This document shows positions 53,169 through 62,397 of a DNA stretch of 64,000 nt, in pieces. Position 1 is the first letter of the stretch. Each line of letters starts with the position of its first letter. The notes under the pieces are model-generated. The model saw only the letters and a list, made by a program, of their open reading frames with translations. It was not told where the DNA came from and did not search any database. Source of the stretch: Kiloniella laminariae DSM 19542 (GTDB lineage: Bacteria > Pseudomonadota > Alphaproteobacteria > Kiloniellales > Kiloniellaceae); NCBI RefSeq assembly GCF_000374005.1, contig NZ_KB893137.1:1-64000 (forward strand), in the 5' to 3' direction. Made by a program: the position numbers and the translations under genes.

Positions 53169-54212
53169 CTAGATGATTTCATCTTCATCGAAAAGCGGGT
53201 CTTCTTCCAGTTGGGTCGTCAGGCTGTCGATAGTGGTTTCGGCATCTTCACTACGTTTGATTCTGGCAATGTGGAACAGCCCGTCCCCTTCATTGACGAT
53301 CGGCAGGTTTGTGCGGCCGATCAGCAGGCCGTCTTCTTCAACCAGGATTTCGCTCTCGACCTCGCCAAAAGGGTCCGAGATAGCACCGAGTACATCTCCG
53401 GCTTTGACTTCATCACCGCTGGTCTTGTATGTCCGCAGAAGGCCTCCGGCCTGGGCCCTGAGCCAGAAACTGGAGGTCGAGCGAATGGAAGGGGCCTTGG
53501 GTTTTGTGACGCCTTTTGCCGAAATCATGCCGACTTCACGCATGACACGTAAAATTCCGGAAACACCGGCACGTACAGCAAACTCATCAAAGCGGAGGCC
53601 TTCTCCTGCTTCATAAAGCAGGATGTCAACGTCATGGTCCTGAGCAGCCTGCCGCAGAGACCCTTCACGTATTTTTGAAGTCAGTATCAACGGCGCACCA
53701 AATGCCTGGGCCAGTTTCAGGGTGTCCGGTTTTTTGGGTGAAATACGAATTTGGGGCAGGTTGGTGCGGTGGATGGCAGCGGAGTGCAGGTCGATGCCGT
53801 AATCCGAGCGCGAGACAATCTCCTTGATGAAAATATCGGCCAAACGGCCAGCCAGTGAGCCCTGCGCACTGCCGGGGAAAGAGCGATTGAGATCGCGTCT
53901 GTCAGGCAGATAGCGCGAGTGGTTCATAAAGCCAAAGGAATTGACGATAGGAATGGCCAGAAGCGTACCGCGCATTTTTTCCAGATTGGGAGCGCGCAGC
54001 AGACGTCGGACAATCTCGACGCCGATGACTTCATCTCCGTGGATCGCAGCACTGACAAACAGTGTTGGTCCGGGGCGGCTGCCGTGAACCACGTGGACTG
54101 ACAGGGAAACAGGTGTGTGATCAGAAAGGAAGCTGACGGGAACATCGATGGTCTGGCGGGTGCCGGGAAGTATAGACTTCCCGCCAATATCAAAAGGTTC
54201 TCGACGGGGCAT
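53169..54212 (-). CDS. AstE/AspA-type zinc deacylase (M14-like) in the RimK operon
   Basis: The 347-aa protein has the Zn-binding set of succinylglutamate desuccinylase/aspartoacylases: SAAIHGDEVIG (His, Glu), RRDLNRSFPGS (substrate Arg) and GIDLHSAAIHRTNLPQIR (His). The C-terminal part holds a lipoyl-like barrel (GGLLRTYKTSGDEVKAGDVLGAISD). It likely hydrolyses an amide of an amino acid or short peptide. It overlaps the RimK stop by one base, so the two are coupled; it may reverse or process what RimK adds. Confidence 0.87.
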   Translation of the reverse strand: MPRREPFDIGGKSILPGTRQTIDVPVSFLSDHTPVSLSVHVVHGSRPGPTLFVSAAIHGDEVIGVEIVRRLLRAPNLEKMRGTLLAIPIVNSFGFMNHSRYLPDRRDLNRSFPGSAQGSLAGRLADIFIKEIVSRSDYGIDLHSAAIHRTNLPQIRISPKKPDTLKLAQAFGAPLILTSKIREGSLRQAAQDHDVDILLYEAGEGLRFDEFAVRAGVSGILRVMREVGMISAKGVTKPKAPSIRSTSSFWLRAQAGGLLRTYKTSGDEVKAGDVLGAISDPFGEVESEILVEEDGLLIGRTNLPIVNEGDGLFHIARIKRSEDAETTIDSLTTQLEEDPLFDEDEII

Positions 54213-55120
54213 CAGCCTTTGCCTCTGGTTTTGGTTTTCCCGGGTTTGGCATTTTTCTCCAGGAACTCGATGATCAGGCCCGCAATATCAATGCCTGTTG
54301 CCTTTTCAACGCCTTCCAGACCGGGAGAGGAGTTTACTTCCATGACAACGGGACCGTGATTGGAACGCAACATATCGACGCCACAGACATTGAGCCCCAT
54401 GGATTTTGCCGCGCGGATAGCCGTTGACCGTTCTTCGGGAGAAATCTTGATCGGTTTTGCACTGCCGCCGCGATGAAGGTTGGAGCGAAAATCACCTTCG
54501 GCGCCCTTGCGTTGCATGGCGGCAACGACCTTGCCACCAACAACGAGTGCGCGGATATCAGTTCCTGCTGATTCCTTGATGAATTCCTGAACCAGAATGT
54601 TTACACCTGCCCCGCGAAAGGCTTCGATCACTGATTTTGCCGAGCGATCGGTATCTGCAAGAACGACCCCGATACCTTGTGTTCCTTCAAGTAGCTTGAT
54701 CACAACCGGGGCACCGCCAGAGATATTCAGGACCTCTTCGGTCTGTTTGGGATCATGGGCAAAGGTGGTTACGGGGAGGCCGATACCATCGCGGGCTAAC
54801 AGCTGCATCGAGCGCAGTTTGTCACGTGACCGGCCGATAGCAACGGATTCATTCAGGGGATAGACGCCCATCATTTCGAACTGGCGCAAGACAGCTGTTC
54901 CGTAAAAGGTGACAGAGGCTCCAATCCTGGGAATGACAGCGTCATAAAGCGGCAACTTCTCGCCGTTGTAATAGATTTCCGGCCGACGGGAGGCGATGTT
55001 CATATAACAGCGAAGTGTATTGATGATATCGAGTTCGTGTCCCCGTGCTTCTGCTGCTTCCTGTAATCGCTTGTGCGAGTAGAGGTTGGCATTGCGGGCC
55101 ATCATCGCTATTTTCATCAC
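54212..55120 (-). CDS. rimK: RimK-family ATP-grasp amino-acid ligase
   Basis: The 302-aa protein is an ATP-grasp ligase with the N-terminal RimK domain ([29 protein letters not shown]), the ATP-binding [18 protein letters not shown] and the metal-binding [33 protein letters not shown]. coli RimK adds glutamate to the C-terminus of ribosomal protein S6 and makes poly-glutamate. Here it is between a retropepsin-like gene and an AspA-like gene, an association known for RimK relatives. The acceptor could be S6 or another peptide. Confidence 0.93.
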   Translation of the reverse strand: MMKIAMMARNANLYSHKRLQEAAEARGHELDIINTLRCYMNIASRRPEIYYNGEKLPLYDAVIPRIGASVTFYGTAVLRQFEMMGVYPLNESVAIGRSRDKLRSMQLLARDGIGLPVTTFAHDPKQTEEVLNISGGAPVVIKLLEGTQGIGVVLADTDRSAKSVIEAFRGAGVNILVQEFIKESAGTDIRALVVGGKVVAAMQRKGAEGDFRSNLHRGGSAKPIKISPEERSTAIRAAKSMGLNVCGVDMLRSNHGPVVMEVNSSPGLEGVEKATGIDIAGLIIEFLEKNAKPGKTKTRGKG

Positions 55121-55176
55121 GTTTCTCCAGTCACTGGTTGTCTCGCAACCAGCTTGTTATCGGCTAATGCTGTCTC

Positions 55177-55650
55177 TTAGTCCTCCGGAGTGGTTGCCGT
55201 CAACACCGCAGGAGGACCGGCCAGAAAAGATCTGCCGGGATTGACCAGAATGCGTTTCCCCCGAATTGCCGTTCTCCCTATGATCAGGGCAAAACCCATG
55301 GAGCGGCGGTTGGCAAGAGAGACTTCAATTGGCCAGTTTTGTTGCCCCAGTACAAGTGTAGTTTTTACGACATAGCGCTCCTGTGCTTCCCCGCCCGTGT
55401 TTTTGATGTGGCGCTGATCAACCACTTCACAGAAACATTGAACTCCATGTCGGTGGTGGTGCAAGGGAACCCAAAATTCGACCCAGTCCTTGCCGTCCTG
55501 GATAAAAGGCTTGATATCGACAGCATGAAGGGCAGAAGTTCTGGCACCGGTATCGATCTTTGCTTTCATGTCTTTGATCTGGAGTGTGGGGAGAGAAATG
55601 ACCTCCCGCCATCCAATCTCGGTGGTGAGTTTCGGTTTTTTTTGCACCAA
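55177..55650 (-). CDS. Retropepsin-like aspartic protease (RimB-type)
   Basis: The 157-aa protein has the single retropepsin-like active-site triplet in AKIDTGARTSALHAV (Asp-Thr-Gly near residue 32) and the paired LIIGRTAIRGKRILVNPGRSFL segment, so it should act as a dimer. RimB-type proteins in Pseudomonas modulate RimK. It lies 56 bases before rimK on the same strand. Annotated in some genomes as an ATP-dependent zinc protease, although no zinc or ATP motif is visible. Confidence 0.87.
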   Translation of the reverse strand: MVQKKPKLTTEIGWREVISLPTLQIKDMKAKIDTGARTSALHAVDIKPFIQDGKDWVEFWVPLHHHRHGVQCFCEVVDQRHIKNTGGEAQERYVVKTTLVLGQQNWPIEVSLANRRSMGFALIIGRTAIRGKRILVNPGRSFLAGPPAVLTATTPED

Positions 55651-55657
55651 CTCGGGC

Positions 55658-55939
55658 TTACTCCAGGCTGTCTTCGTTGACGCGTCTGTAATTTACAAAG
55701 GTGTTGGCGTTCATAACCACGAAGAAATTGTCCATATCGATGAGGATGTAACCGCGTTCAATCATTGCCCGGGTCAGGGCAAGGACGTCTTCTTCGTAAA
55801 GACGGCGGCGTTTCGCCAGTTTGCGGACAAGCTTTGACGCAATCCGGTAGCGTCCGTTTGCCTTCCCGCCAAAAGACTGGGTGTATAAGGTTGCCAGCCG
55901 ATCCGCAATATGGGTGAAACTATGGGTGTCTATTTCCAT
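55658..55939 (-). CDS. Small protein of unknown function heading the RimK operon
   Basis: The 93-aa protein starts MEIDTHSFTHIADRLATLYTQSF, and has a basic centre (IASKLVRKLAKRRRLYEEDVLALTRAMIERGYILID) and an acidic end. No signal peptide, TM segment or Cys. It ends 7 bases before the retropepsin gene, so it is almost surely part of the operon. In Pseudomonas a small RimA regulates RimK from the same operon; this protein occupies a similar position, but I see no clear sequence match. Function inferred from place only. Confidence 0.72.
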   Translation of the reverse strand: MEIDTHSFTHIADRLATLYTQSFGGKANGRYRIASKLVRKLAKRRRLYEEDVLALTRAMIERGYILIDMDNFFVVMNANTFVNYRRVNEDSLE

Positions 55940-56054
55940 GCAGCAATCATAAACATGTAATATTTTTTGTCTATAGAATAAAAACTTTACTTATGGGTGG
56001 ATATTGCTGTCTTATTGAGCCATGGCCTCACCCTGCTACTGAAAGGGAGCACCA

Positions 56055-57446
56055 ATGACAGACATGGAAGAACAGCACAAAGAAGTGCCGGAGCCATTGC
56101 CCGAACCATTGGTGGAAGTCCGATTGCGGGAATATCTGGCAGTGAATGATGCCGAAGGCCTGTTTGATCTTCTTGATCCGCTGGCCTTGAGTGAGGCCCT
56201 GCGTGAAATTCTTCAACTGACCCCGGACGAGCGAGACCGACTGTTAACCTTGATTCCGGCTGAACTTGCAGCTGAACTGATTGAGGAAGCGCCGAGCGAA
56301 CTTGCTGCCGAGTTGATGGAACGGCTTGAGCTGGAAACAGCGGTCGAGATTATCGACGAACTGGACTCGGATGTTCAGGCTGATGTTATCGGGGAGATGG
56401 ATGAAGAGGATGCCGAGGCAATTCTGGCCGGTATGGATGCAGAAGATGCTGCTGATGTTCGGCGTCTGGCTGCCTATGCAGAAGACACGGCTGGAGCTTT
56501 GATGATTGCCGAGGCTTTCACCTTTAGCGAAACCGACACTGTCGGTAATGTGCTGCGGCGAATGGTGAGTGAAGATGACGACTTTGAACGCTATCGCGGT
56601 CAACATCCCTATGTCCTCAATGCAGCAAACCAGCCCATCGGGGTCGTCTCTTTACGAGGGTTGTTGACGGCAAAACGCAGCCATAAACTGACCGAAATCA
56701 TGGTTGAGCCCATGACAGTGACTGCTGATCTGCCGCTGGATCAGTTGCGGGATATTTTTGATGCTTATCCTTTTCTCGGGGTTCCTGTTGTCGAGAGCGA
56801 GGGACAGCTGGTCGGGGTGGTTTCCCGCTCGGCAGTAGATGAAGCAGCGCTGGAACGGGCTGAAAGTGAAAGCCTGCGTATGCAGGGGGTTATGGGCGAA
56901 GAAGTTCGCTCCATGCCGCTGATATTGCGATCTCGCCGCAGATTGGCGTGGCTGTCGGCCAATATCGTTCTGAATGTCATCGCGGCGAGTGTTATCTCGG
57001 CCTATGAAGAAACTCTGGCTGCCGTGATCGCGATTGCCATCTTCCTGCCGATGGTATCGGACATGAGTGGCTGTTCCGGTAATCAGGCTGTGGCGGTGAC
57101 CATGCGTGAATTGTCCCTTGGTCTGGTTCGTCCGGTTGATGCGGCACGGGTCTGGCTCAAGGAAGTATCCGTTGGGGTTATCAATGGAGTGATTCTGGGA
57201 TTGTTGATCGGGGTTGTTGCCTGGGTCTGGAAGGGGAATGTCTTCCTGGGTCTGGTGATTGGGTTGGCACTTAGCCTCAATACGATGATTGCAGTCTCGA
57301 TTGGAGGTGTTGTTCCCCTGTTGCTCCGCCGGATTGGCCAGGATCCGGCTGTAGCCAGTGGGCCTTTGCTGACCACCATCACTGATATGGCTGGTTTTTT
57401 TCTGGTGCTTAGCCTTGCGACACTTTTCATGCCCTTGCTCGTCTGA
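56055..57446 (+). CDS. mgtE: MgtE-family magnesium transporter
   Basis: The 463-aa protein has the acidic N-domain with LTLIPAELAAELIEEAPSELA, a tandem CBS region (TAGALMIAEAFTF, then VMVEPMTVTADLPL-like AEI MVEPM and DAYPFLGVPVVESEGQLVGVV), and five C-terminal TM helices with NQAVAVTMREL and ATL. CBS and N domains gate the channel by cytosolic Mg. A purine-rich GAAAGGGAG site precedes the ATG. No riboswitch was recognised in the 115-base leader. Confidence 0.95.
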   Translation: MTDMEEQHKEVPEPLPEPLVEVRLREYLAVNDAEGLFDLLDPLALSEALREILQLTPDERDRLLTLIPAELAAELIEEAPSELAAELMERLELETAVEIIDELDSDVQADVIGEMDEEDAEAILAGMDAEDAADVRRLAAYAEDTAGALMIAEAFTFSETDTVGNVLRRMVSEDDDFERYRGQHPYVLNAANQPIGVVSLRGLLTAKRSHKLTEIMVEPMTVTADLPLDQLRDIFDAYPFLGVPVVESEGQLVGVVSRSAVDEAALERAESESLRMQGVMGEEVRSMPLILRSRRRLAWLSANIVLNVIAASVISAYEETLAAVIAIAIFLPMVSDMSGCSGNQAVAVTMRELSLGLVRPVDAARVWLKEVSVGVINGVILGLLIGVVAWVWKGNVFLGLVIGLALSLNTMIAVSIGGVVPLLLRRIGQDPAVASGPLLTTITDMAGFFLVLSLATLFMPLLV

Positions 57447-57619
57447 AGACTCTTTGGGGCGTTATGTGGTCTGTATCTGTCTGGATAGGCAGCAGGCGAA
57501 TATTGTTAAACTGAGAAGTGGTACCTCCCGCGCTGCAGGCGTGTGGCAGCATTGACCTTTCGTTATCCTTATGGTCAAAAGCAGGTATGGAATAAATTTA
57601 CCCAGAAACAAGAAATAAT

Positions 57620-59245
57620 ATGTCGCCAGAATCCCGATCAGGACCCATGAACGAAAATCGTGTTTATCTGTTTGATTCGACCCTGCGTGATGGACAGCAA
57701 ACCCAGGGGGTTGATTTTTCAGTTGCCGATAAAACGGCCATCGCAACTGGACTGGACAGAATTGGCATTGATTATATTGAAGGTGGATGGCCCGGTGCCA
57801 ATCCGACGGACAATGAGTTCTTTTCGACAAGGCCGCAACTAAAGTCGTCCCAGTTTGTTGCTTTTGGCATGACCCGTCGTCCGGGCCGGTCTGCAGAAAA
57901 TGATCCTGGTCTGGCTTCGCTGGTCAACTCGGCCGCGGATGCCGTTTGTATTGTTGGCAAAACCTGGGACTTCCACGTTGATGTTGCGTTGGATATCCCA
58001 CGCAGTGAAAATATTGATATGATCGGTGAGTCGATTGCTTTCCTGAAAACCCGCAAACAGGAAGCCCTGTTTGATGCAGAACATTTTTTTGACGGTTATA
58101 AGGCCAATCCCGGTTTCGCCATGGATTGTCTGTTGTCTGCCTATCAGGCCGGGGCACGCTGGGTTGTACTTTGTGATACAAATGGCGGGACACTACCGCA
58201 TGAGATCCGGCGGATTGTTGGTGAAGTTACCCGGAAAATCCCCGGAACGCATCTGGGTATCCACTGTCATAACGACACGGAAAATGCTGTGGCAAACTCT
58301 CTGGCAGCCGTTGAAGCCGGAGCCCGGCAGATTCAGGGCACCCTGAATGGTTTGGGAGAGCGCTGTGGCAATGCCAATCTGGTTTCCCTTATTCCCTCCC
58401 TCAAACTTAAGACGTCCTATGAGATCGGGATTTCTGACGCGCAGCTGGCCCAGCTGACATCCCTGTCGCATATGCTGAATGAACGCCTTAATCGCGCGCC
58501 GCAGAGCAACATGGCTTACGTGGGGCAGTCTGCTTTTACCCATAAGGGCGGACTGCATGTCTCGGCTGTGGAAAAAGATCCCAGAACCTATGAACATATT
58601 GAACCGTCACTGGTGGGAAACCATCGGCACGTTATCGTTTCTGATCAGGCTGGTCGCTCTAATGTTGTGGCCATGCTCCGGGATATGGATATCACTCCCG
58701 ATGATCAGGACGGTAGCAAAATGGGCAAGCTGTTGCAACGGGTGAAGGACCGGGAGTACGAAGGTTATTCCTATGACGGTGCAGAAGCCAGCTTTGAACT
58801 GCTGGCACGTCGGGCCTTTGGCGAGGTGCCCAAGTATTTTTCCCTCAGTCGTTTTCGGGTCATGGACGATCGCCGCCGGGATGCCCGGGGGAAACTGGTA
58901 ACGGAATCAGAAGCAACGGTGACGCTTGATGTCGGAACCCGAAACATCATGGAAGTCTCTACTGGAAACGGGCCCGTGAACGCGCTGGATTGTGCCTTGC
59001 GCAAAGCTTTGCTGCCCTTTTATCCTGCTCTTGAAGATATGGTGCTTCTTGATTACAAGGTACGCATCCTGACACCGCAGGACGGAACCCGGGCTGTTAC
59101 CCGCGTTATGATTGAATCCGGGGATTCAAAAGGGCGGCGCTGGACCACCGTCGGGGTGTCACCCAATATTATTGATGCCTCTTACAACGCGATCAATGAC
59201 GGCATTACCTGGAAACTGTTCCATGAAGAAGCGGCGAGCGTTTGA
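57620..59245 (+). CDS. cimA: (R)-citramalate synthase
   Basis: The 541-aa protein is in the HMGL/LeuA family with DSTLRDGQQTQGVDFSVADK near the N-terminus, the metal site LGIHCHNDTENAVANSLAA and NGLGERCGNANLVSLIPSL, plus a LeuA-like regulatory C-terminus. The FDSTLRDGQQTQGV motif is characteristic of CimA rather than LeuA. It makes citramalate from pyruvate and acetyl-CoA for isoleucine synthesis. ATG at 57620 is used; ATG at 57647 (MNENRVYLF) is nearly as good. Confidence 0.92.
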   Translation: MSPESRSGPMNENRVYLFDSTLRDGQQTQGVDFSVADKTAIATGLDRIGIDYIEGGWPGANPTDNEFFSTRPQLKSSQFVAFGMTRRPGRSAENDPGLASLVNSAADAVCIVGKTWDFHVDVALDIPRSENIDMIGESIAFLKTRKQEALFDAEHFFDGYKANPGFAMDCLLSAYQAGARWVVLCDTNGGTLPHEIRRIVGEVTRKIPGTHLGIHCHNDTENAVANSLAAVEAGARQIQGTLNGLGERCGNANLVSLIPSLKLKTSYEIGISDAQLAQLTSLSHMLNERLNRAPQSNMAYVGQSAFTHKGGLHVSAVEKDPRTYEHIEPSLVGNHRHVIVSDQAGRSNVVAMLRDMDITPDDQDGSKMGKLLQRVKDREYEGYSYDGAEASFELLARRAFGEVPKYFSLSRFRVMDDRRRDARGKLVTESEATVTLDVGTRNIMEVSTGNGPVNALDCALRKALLPFYPALEDMVLLDYKVRILTPQDGTRAVTRVMIESGDSKGRRWTTVGVSPNIIDASYNAINDGITWKLFHEEAASV

Positions 59246-59314
59246 TCAAGTCGCCGTTGTCTGGGTGAAGAGCGACGCTAGAGATTGTGCCGGAATGAGT
59301 AATCGGAGATAAAT

Positions 59315-60112
59315 ATGGCTGGAACAGACGGGACACAATCCCGGATCGCCGGCGGGCCTGTGATTATTCTGGTTGGTCCCCAGCTGGGCGAAAACATCGG
59401 TATGGTTGCCCGGGCGATGCTCAATAACGGTCTGACCGAGTTGCGTCTGGTCAAGCCTCGCGACGGCTGGCCCAACCCTGCAGCAGAGGCGTCTGCTGCA
59501 GGAGCGATCGAAGTGTTGGAACAGGCCATGGTATTTGAAACCACAGCCGAGGCCATTGCTGATCTCAATCATATCTTTGCCACGACGGCGCGAACCCGCG
59601 ATATGACCAAACGGGTTGTCGTGCCCCATCGCGCGGCACAGGAAATGCGGGCTCTTGATCAGGCGGGCCAGAAAATAGGTATCTTGTTCGGCCCGGAAAA
59701 AGCCGGCTTGCACAATGATGATGTTGTTTTGTCTGATACTGTGATCTCGGTGCCGCTCAATCCCTCCTTTTCATCCCTCAATCTGGCACAGGCAGTTTTA
59801 CTTGTGGCTTATGAATGGTTCCAGCAGGGGACAGAGGTGCCGGATCAGGAACTGGTTTTGGGCAGCTCGGATCTGGCGCCAAAAGCAGAGCTGGTGAACT
59901 TCTATGAACGGCTTGAAGGTGCGCTGATCGAAAACGGGTTTCTCTGGCCGCCGGAAAAACGTCCGAACATGATCCGCAATTTGCGCAATATCTTTCAGCG
60001 CGCCCTCCTGACCCAGCAGGAAGTCAACACGCTGCACGGGGTCGTTAAATCCCTGCGCCAGGGTCCCCGGAAACAGGGCAGTGATCGTTCTGAGACCTCC
60101 CAGGAAAGCTGA
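59315..60112 (+). CDS. trmJ: SpoU-family tRNA 2'-O-methyltransferase (TrmJ-like)
   Basis: The 265-aa protein has the SPOUT-fold motifs PQLGENIGMVARAMLNNGLTELRLVKPRDGW, ILFGPEKAGLHNDD and ISVPLNPSFSSLNLAQAVLLVAYE, which form the knotted AdoMet site. The NPSFSSLNLAQAV block fits TrmJ, which methylates position 32 in tRNA. GGAG lies 7 bases before the ATG. It is 69 bases after cimA. Confidence 0.92.
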   Translation: MAGTDGTQSRIAGGPVIILVGPQLGENIGMVARAMLNNGLTELRLVKPRDGWPNPAAEASAAGAIEVLEQAMVFETTAEAIADLNHIFATTARTRDMTKRVVVPHRAAQEMRALDQAGQKIGILFGPEKAGLHNDDVVLSDTVISVPLNPSFSSLNLAQAVLLVAYEWFQQGTEVPDQELVLGSSDLAPKAELVNFYERLEGALIENGFLWPPEKRPNMIRNLRNIFQRALLTQQEVNTLHGVVKSLRQGPRKQGSDRSETSQES

Positions 60113-60292
60113 GCAGGTTTGCGCTTTCTTGCCTGGGTGAAACAGTGCGCGACTCCAGAAAATATTCGATTTCCGGGTTTGGTTTCTGATCAGCCGATGG
60201 CCCAGGGGATGTCGCGAAGCTGCTTTTATCCTGTCGTGGCACAAGAAAGTCCGGATTTGACGGTTTTGTTGGCCTTTGAGGGGTAAAGGGGT

Positions 60293-60320
60293 TTGACTTT
60301 TGTCCGCCGATCCCTATAGT
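60293..60320 (+). promoter_or_regulatory. Sigma-70 promoter of rpsD
   Basis: TTGACT (60293-60298) and TATAGT (60315-60320) spaced by 16 bases, within a 305-base gap with no gene. A 5' leader of about 90 bases would follow. Confidence 0.75.
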
Positions 60321-60417
60321 CGCGCCTGCATTCCTGGGAAAGTGGGACGGTCAAAGACCTGTGCCCCGTCCGTTTTGGAACTACCGGGACAATAAACAGA
60401 CTTTAGGATACAAGACA

Positions 60418-61035
60418 ATGTCCAAGCGTATTGCTTCGAAATACAAGATTAACCGCCGTCTTGGCGTAAACCTTTGGGGTCGTCCAAAGAGCCCGCTGAA
60501 CCGTCGTGACTACGGTCCAGGTCAGCACGGTCAGCGCCGTAAAGGCAAAACTTCCGACTTCGGCACACAGCTGATGGCGAAACAGAAGCTGAAAGGTTAC
60601 TACGGTAACATCGGCGAGAAACAGTTCCGTCGCTACTTCGCTGAAGCGAACCGTCGCAAGGGTGATACAGGTGAGAACCTGATTGGCCTGCTTGAAAGCC
60701 GTCTGGACGCAGTGATCTACCGCGCCAAATTTGTACCGACAGTTTTCGCAGCCCGTCAGTTCGTTAACCACGGCCACGTCACTGTAAACGGCAAGAAGGT
60801 CAACATTCCTTCTTACCAGGTTAAAGTTGGCGACGTGATTGAAGTGAAAGAGAAAAGCCGTCAGGTACCGATGGTTCTCGACGCTGTAGAATCTTCCGAG
60901 CGCGACATTCCAGAATACATCGATGCCGATCACAAAGCCATGAAAGCCACTTACGTGCGCGTTCCTGAGCTGGCTGACGTTCCATACCCAGTTCAGATGG
61001 AACCAAACCTGATCATCGAATTCTACTCCCGCTAA
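60418..61035 (+). CDS. rpsD: Ribosomal protein S4
   Basis: The 205-aa protein matches S4 throughout: [105 protein letters not shown] (S4 RNA-binding domain). It is a primary 16S rRNA binder. ATG at 60418 is fixed by the family's start; AGGA is nine bases upstream. It stands alone, not in the large ribosomal operons, and ends at a strong terminator. Confidence 0.98.
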   Translation: MSKRIASKYKINRRLGVNLWGRPKSPLNRRDYGPGQHGQRRKGKTSDFGTQLMAKQKLKGYYGNIGEKQFRRYFAEANRRKGDTGENLIGLLESRLDAVIYRAKFVPTVFAARQFVNHGHVTVNGKKVNIPSYQVKVGDVIEVKEKSRQVPMVLDAVESSERDIPEYIDADHKAMKATYVRVPELADVPYPVQMEPNLIIEFYSR

Positions 61036-61070
61036 TCGGGACGAAAATTCCGCCGGTTTACTGGCAGACA

Positions 61071-61106
61071 AAAGGCCATCCGAGAAATCGGATGGCCTTT
61101 TGTTTT
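61071..61106 (+). terminator. Rho-independent terminator of rpsD
   Basis: AAAGGCCATCCGA and TCGGATGGCCTTT pair perfectly over 13 bases around a GAAA tetraloop, followed by TGTTTTGTTT. Confidence 0.95.
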
Positions 61107-61135
61107 GTTTGTTGCTTTGGGAGAACGGACTCGCG

Positions 61136-61474
61136 TTAATCGAATCTCTCTACACCGGGGAACTGGCATTCACCGCGGCTATAGACGTAATCCACACGGC
61201 CAAATCTGTGCTGGTTCACTTGCAGGTAGCCTGTGCAGCTGTGAAATCTGTAAAAGGTCTGGTAACCGATCAGCTTTTGATCCCGTTCTGAACGGGAGTT
61301 TCTCTCTAGGGTGTTCTGAGAGCGGATATCCTCGGCAGAGATCCCGAGCTTGGTCAGAAGCTCTTCCAGCGGCTCCGGATAGGGATTGGGGACACCCGCC
61401 TGTACCGGAACGGACAGAGCGGTTACGGAGAGGGAGAGGCCAAGCAGGGGAGCTAGAAATAATTTTTTTAACAT
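61136..61474 (-). CDS. Small exported protein with C-terminal YSRGxCxFPG motif
   Basis: ATG at 61474 follows AAGGA and gives 112 residues; a longer reading is rejected since the signal peptide begins here (MLKKLFLAPLLGLSL, cut after QAG near 27). The mature part has an LGISAEDIRS helix, FYRFHSCTGYLQV and ends VYSRGECQFPGVERF, with two cysteines. The same ending occurs in the lipoprotein gene just upstream, so the two are paralogues. Probably periplasmic or secreted; function unknown. Confidence 0.75.
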   Translation of the reverse strand: MLKKLFLAPLLGLSLSVTALSVPVQAGVPNPYPEPLEELLTKLGISAEDIRSQNTLERNSRSERDQKLIGYQTFYRFHSCTGYLQVNQHRFGRVDYVYSRGECQFPGVERFD

Positions 61475-61554
61475 GGGAAGTCCTTGGACGTAGGGATCTG
61501 CAGGAAGTGAAGGAGTGATTTTTCCCGCTGGATAAGAGATAGGCACGATCTCGA

Positions 61555-61917
61555 TTAATTAAACCACCTGATGCCGGGAAAGTGACAATCTCCGCGGCTG
61601 TAAACCTGTTTGATGACCCCTGAATAGCCGTGCTGGATTACCAGGTGACCGCCACAGTCAGCAAAGCGGATATAGCTGTTGTAATCGTTGAAACGGTAAA
61701 AACGCCTGTTTCTGTAAAATCGTGGCAAAGCGGAATGGTTCTCAAGGGTTTTGATTGAGGTTACTCTTGCTGGATCGATGGCATTTTCCTCAAGGACACG
61801 CTGAACATAAGAAGGATAATAAGTTGTTCCTTGTCTTGAGTGTGTTTCACCTGCTCCGGGGGAACAGGCTGTTAGGAACAACAGGGCTGTGGTCAAGAGG
61901 ATCAGCTTGATGCTCAA
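61555..61917 (-). CDS. Small lipoprotein, paralogue of the downstream exported protein
   Basis: The 120-aa precursor has a lipobox at LLFLTAC (Cys18), so it should be lipidated. The mature part has a YYPSYVQRVLEENAIDPARV helix like LGISAED in its neighbour, RFYRFNDYNSYIRFADCGGHLVIQ and ends VYSRGDCHFPGIRWF. Cys positions in the two proteins match. It is 80 bases upstream of the paralogue on the same strand, a probable tandem duplication. Function unknown. Confidence 0.78.
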   Translation of the reverse strand: MSIKLILLTTALLFLTACSPGAGETHSRQGTTYYPSYVQRVLEENAIDPARVTSIKTLENHSALPRFYRNRRFYRFNDYNSYIRFADCGGHLVIQHGYSGVIKQVYSRGDCHFPGIRWFN

Positions 61918-61960
61918 TCTTATTCCTTATCGATAGCGAAGAGGCACCCGTTGCAAAACG

Positions 61961-61986
61961 CAAAAGGGCCGCCCGAGGCGACCCTT
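61961..61986 (-). terminator. Terminator after grxD
   Basis: On the minus strand, a G/C stem with one mismatch (GGGTCGCC, loop TCG, GGCGGCCC) is followed by TTTTGCGTTTT. Confidence 0.75.
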
Positions 61987-62012
61987 GTACAGAGTTTGTC
62001 TTCAAGAAAAAC

Positions 62013-62354
62013 TCAGGAAGCCTGGGCTTCGGCGTTAATGCCCTTTTCCTGGAAGAACTTCTGCAGTTCTCCGGTCTGGAACATTTCACGAAGGATATCA
62101 CAGCCACCGACAAATTCACCCTTCACATAAAGCTGGGGAATTGTTGGCCAGTTACTGAAATCCTTGATTCCCTGGCGAATACTTGGGTCTTGCAAGACGT
62201 CAACGCTTGTAAATTTTACGCCCAGATGGGTCAAAATCTGGGTGGCAGTGGCGGAAAAGCCGCACTGTGGGAAAACAGGGGTGCCTTTCATGAAAAGCAC
62301 AACATCGTTCTCTTTTACTTCCTGACGGATGCGATCTGCGACAACATTATCCAT
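62013..62354 (-). CDS. grxD: CGFS monothiol glutaredoxin (Grx4 type)
   Basis: The 113-aa protein has KGTPVFPQCGFSATATQIL with the active Cys31 in CGFS, then FTSVDVLQDPSIRQGIKDFSNWPTIPQLYVKGEFVGGCDIL. CGFS glutaredoxins carry [2Fe-2S] clusters and deliver them, often with BolA partners. bolA is 43 bases upstream on the same strand, which supports this role. Confidence 0.96.
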   Translation of the reverse strand: MDNVVADRIRQEVKENDVVLFMKGTPVFPQCGFSATATQILTHLGVKFTSVDVLQDPSIRQGIKDFSNWPTIPQLYVKGEFVGGCDILREMFQTGELQKFFQEKGINAEAQAS

Positions 62355-62397
62355 AAGGCTTGTTCCTTGCTCGTTGGTTCAAAGCAGCTGTGGTGTA

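Noticed and set aside
55940-56054. Mg-sensing leader before mgtE
   Set aside because: The leader is only about 115 bases, shows no M-box-like core or terminator/antiterminator choice, and M-box elements are mainly Gram-positive.
57447-57619. GTGGTACCTCCCGCG before cimA looks a little like a T-box specifier/antiterminator
   Set aside because: T-boxes are essentially confined to Gram-positive groups; there is no specifier stem, AG-bulge pattern or competing terminator. Local hairpins there are short.
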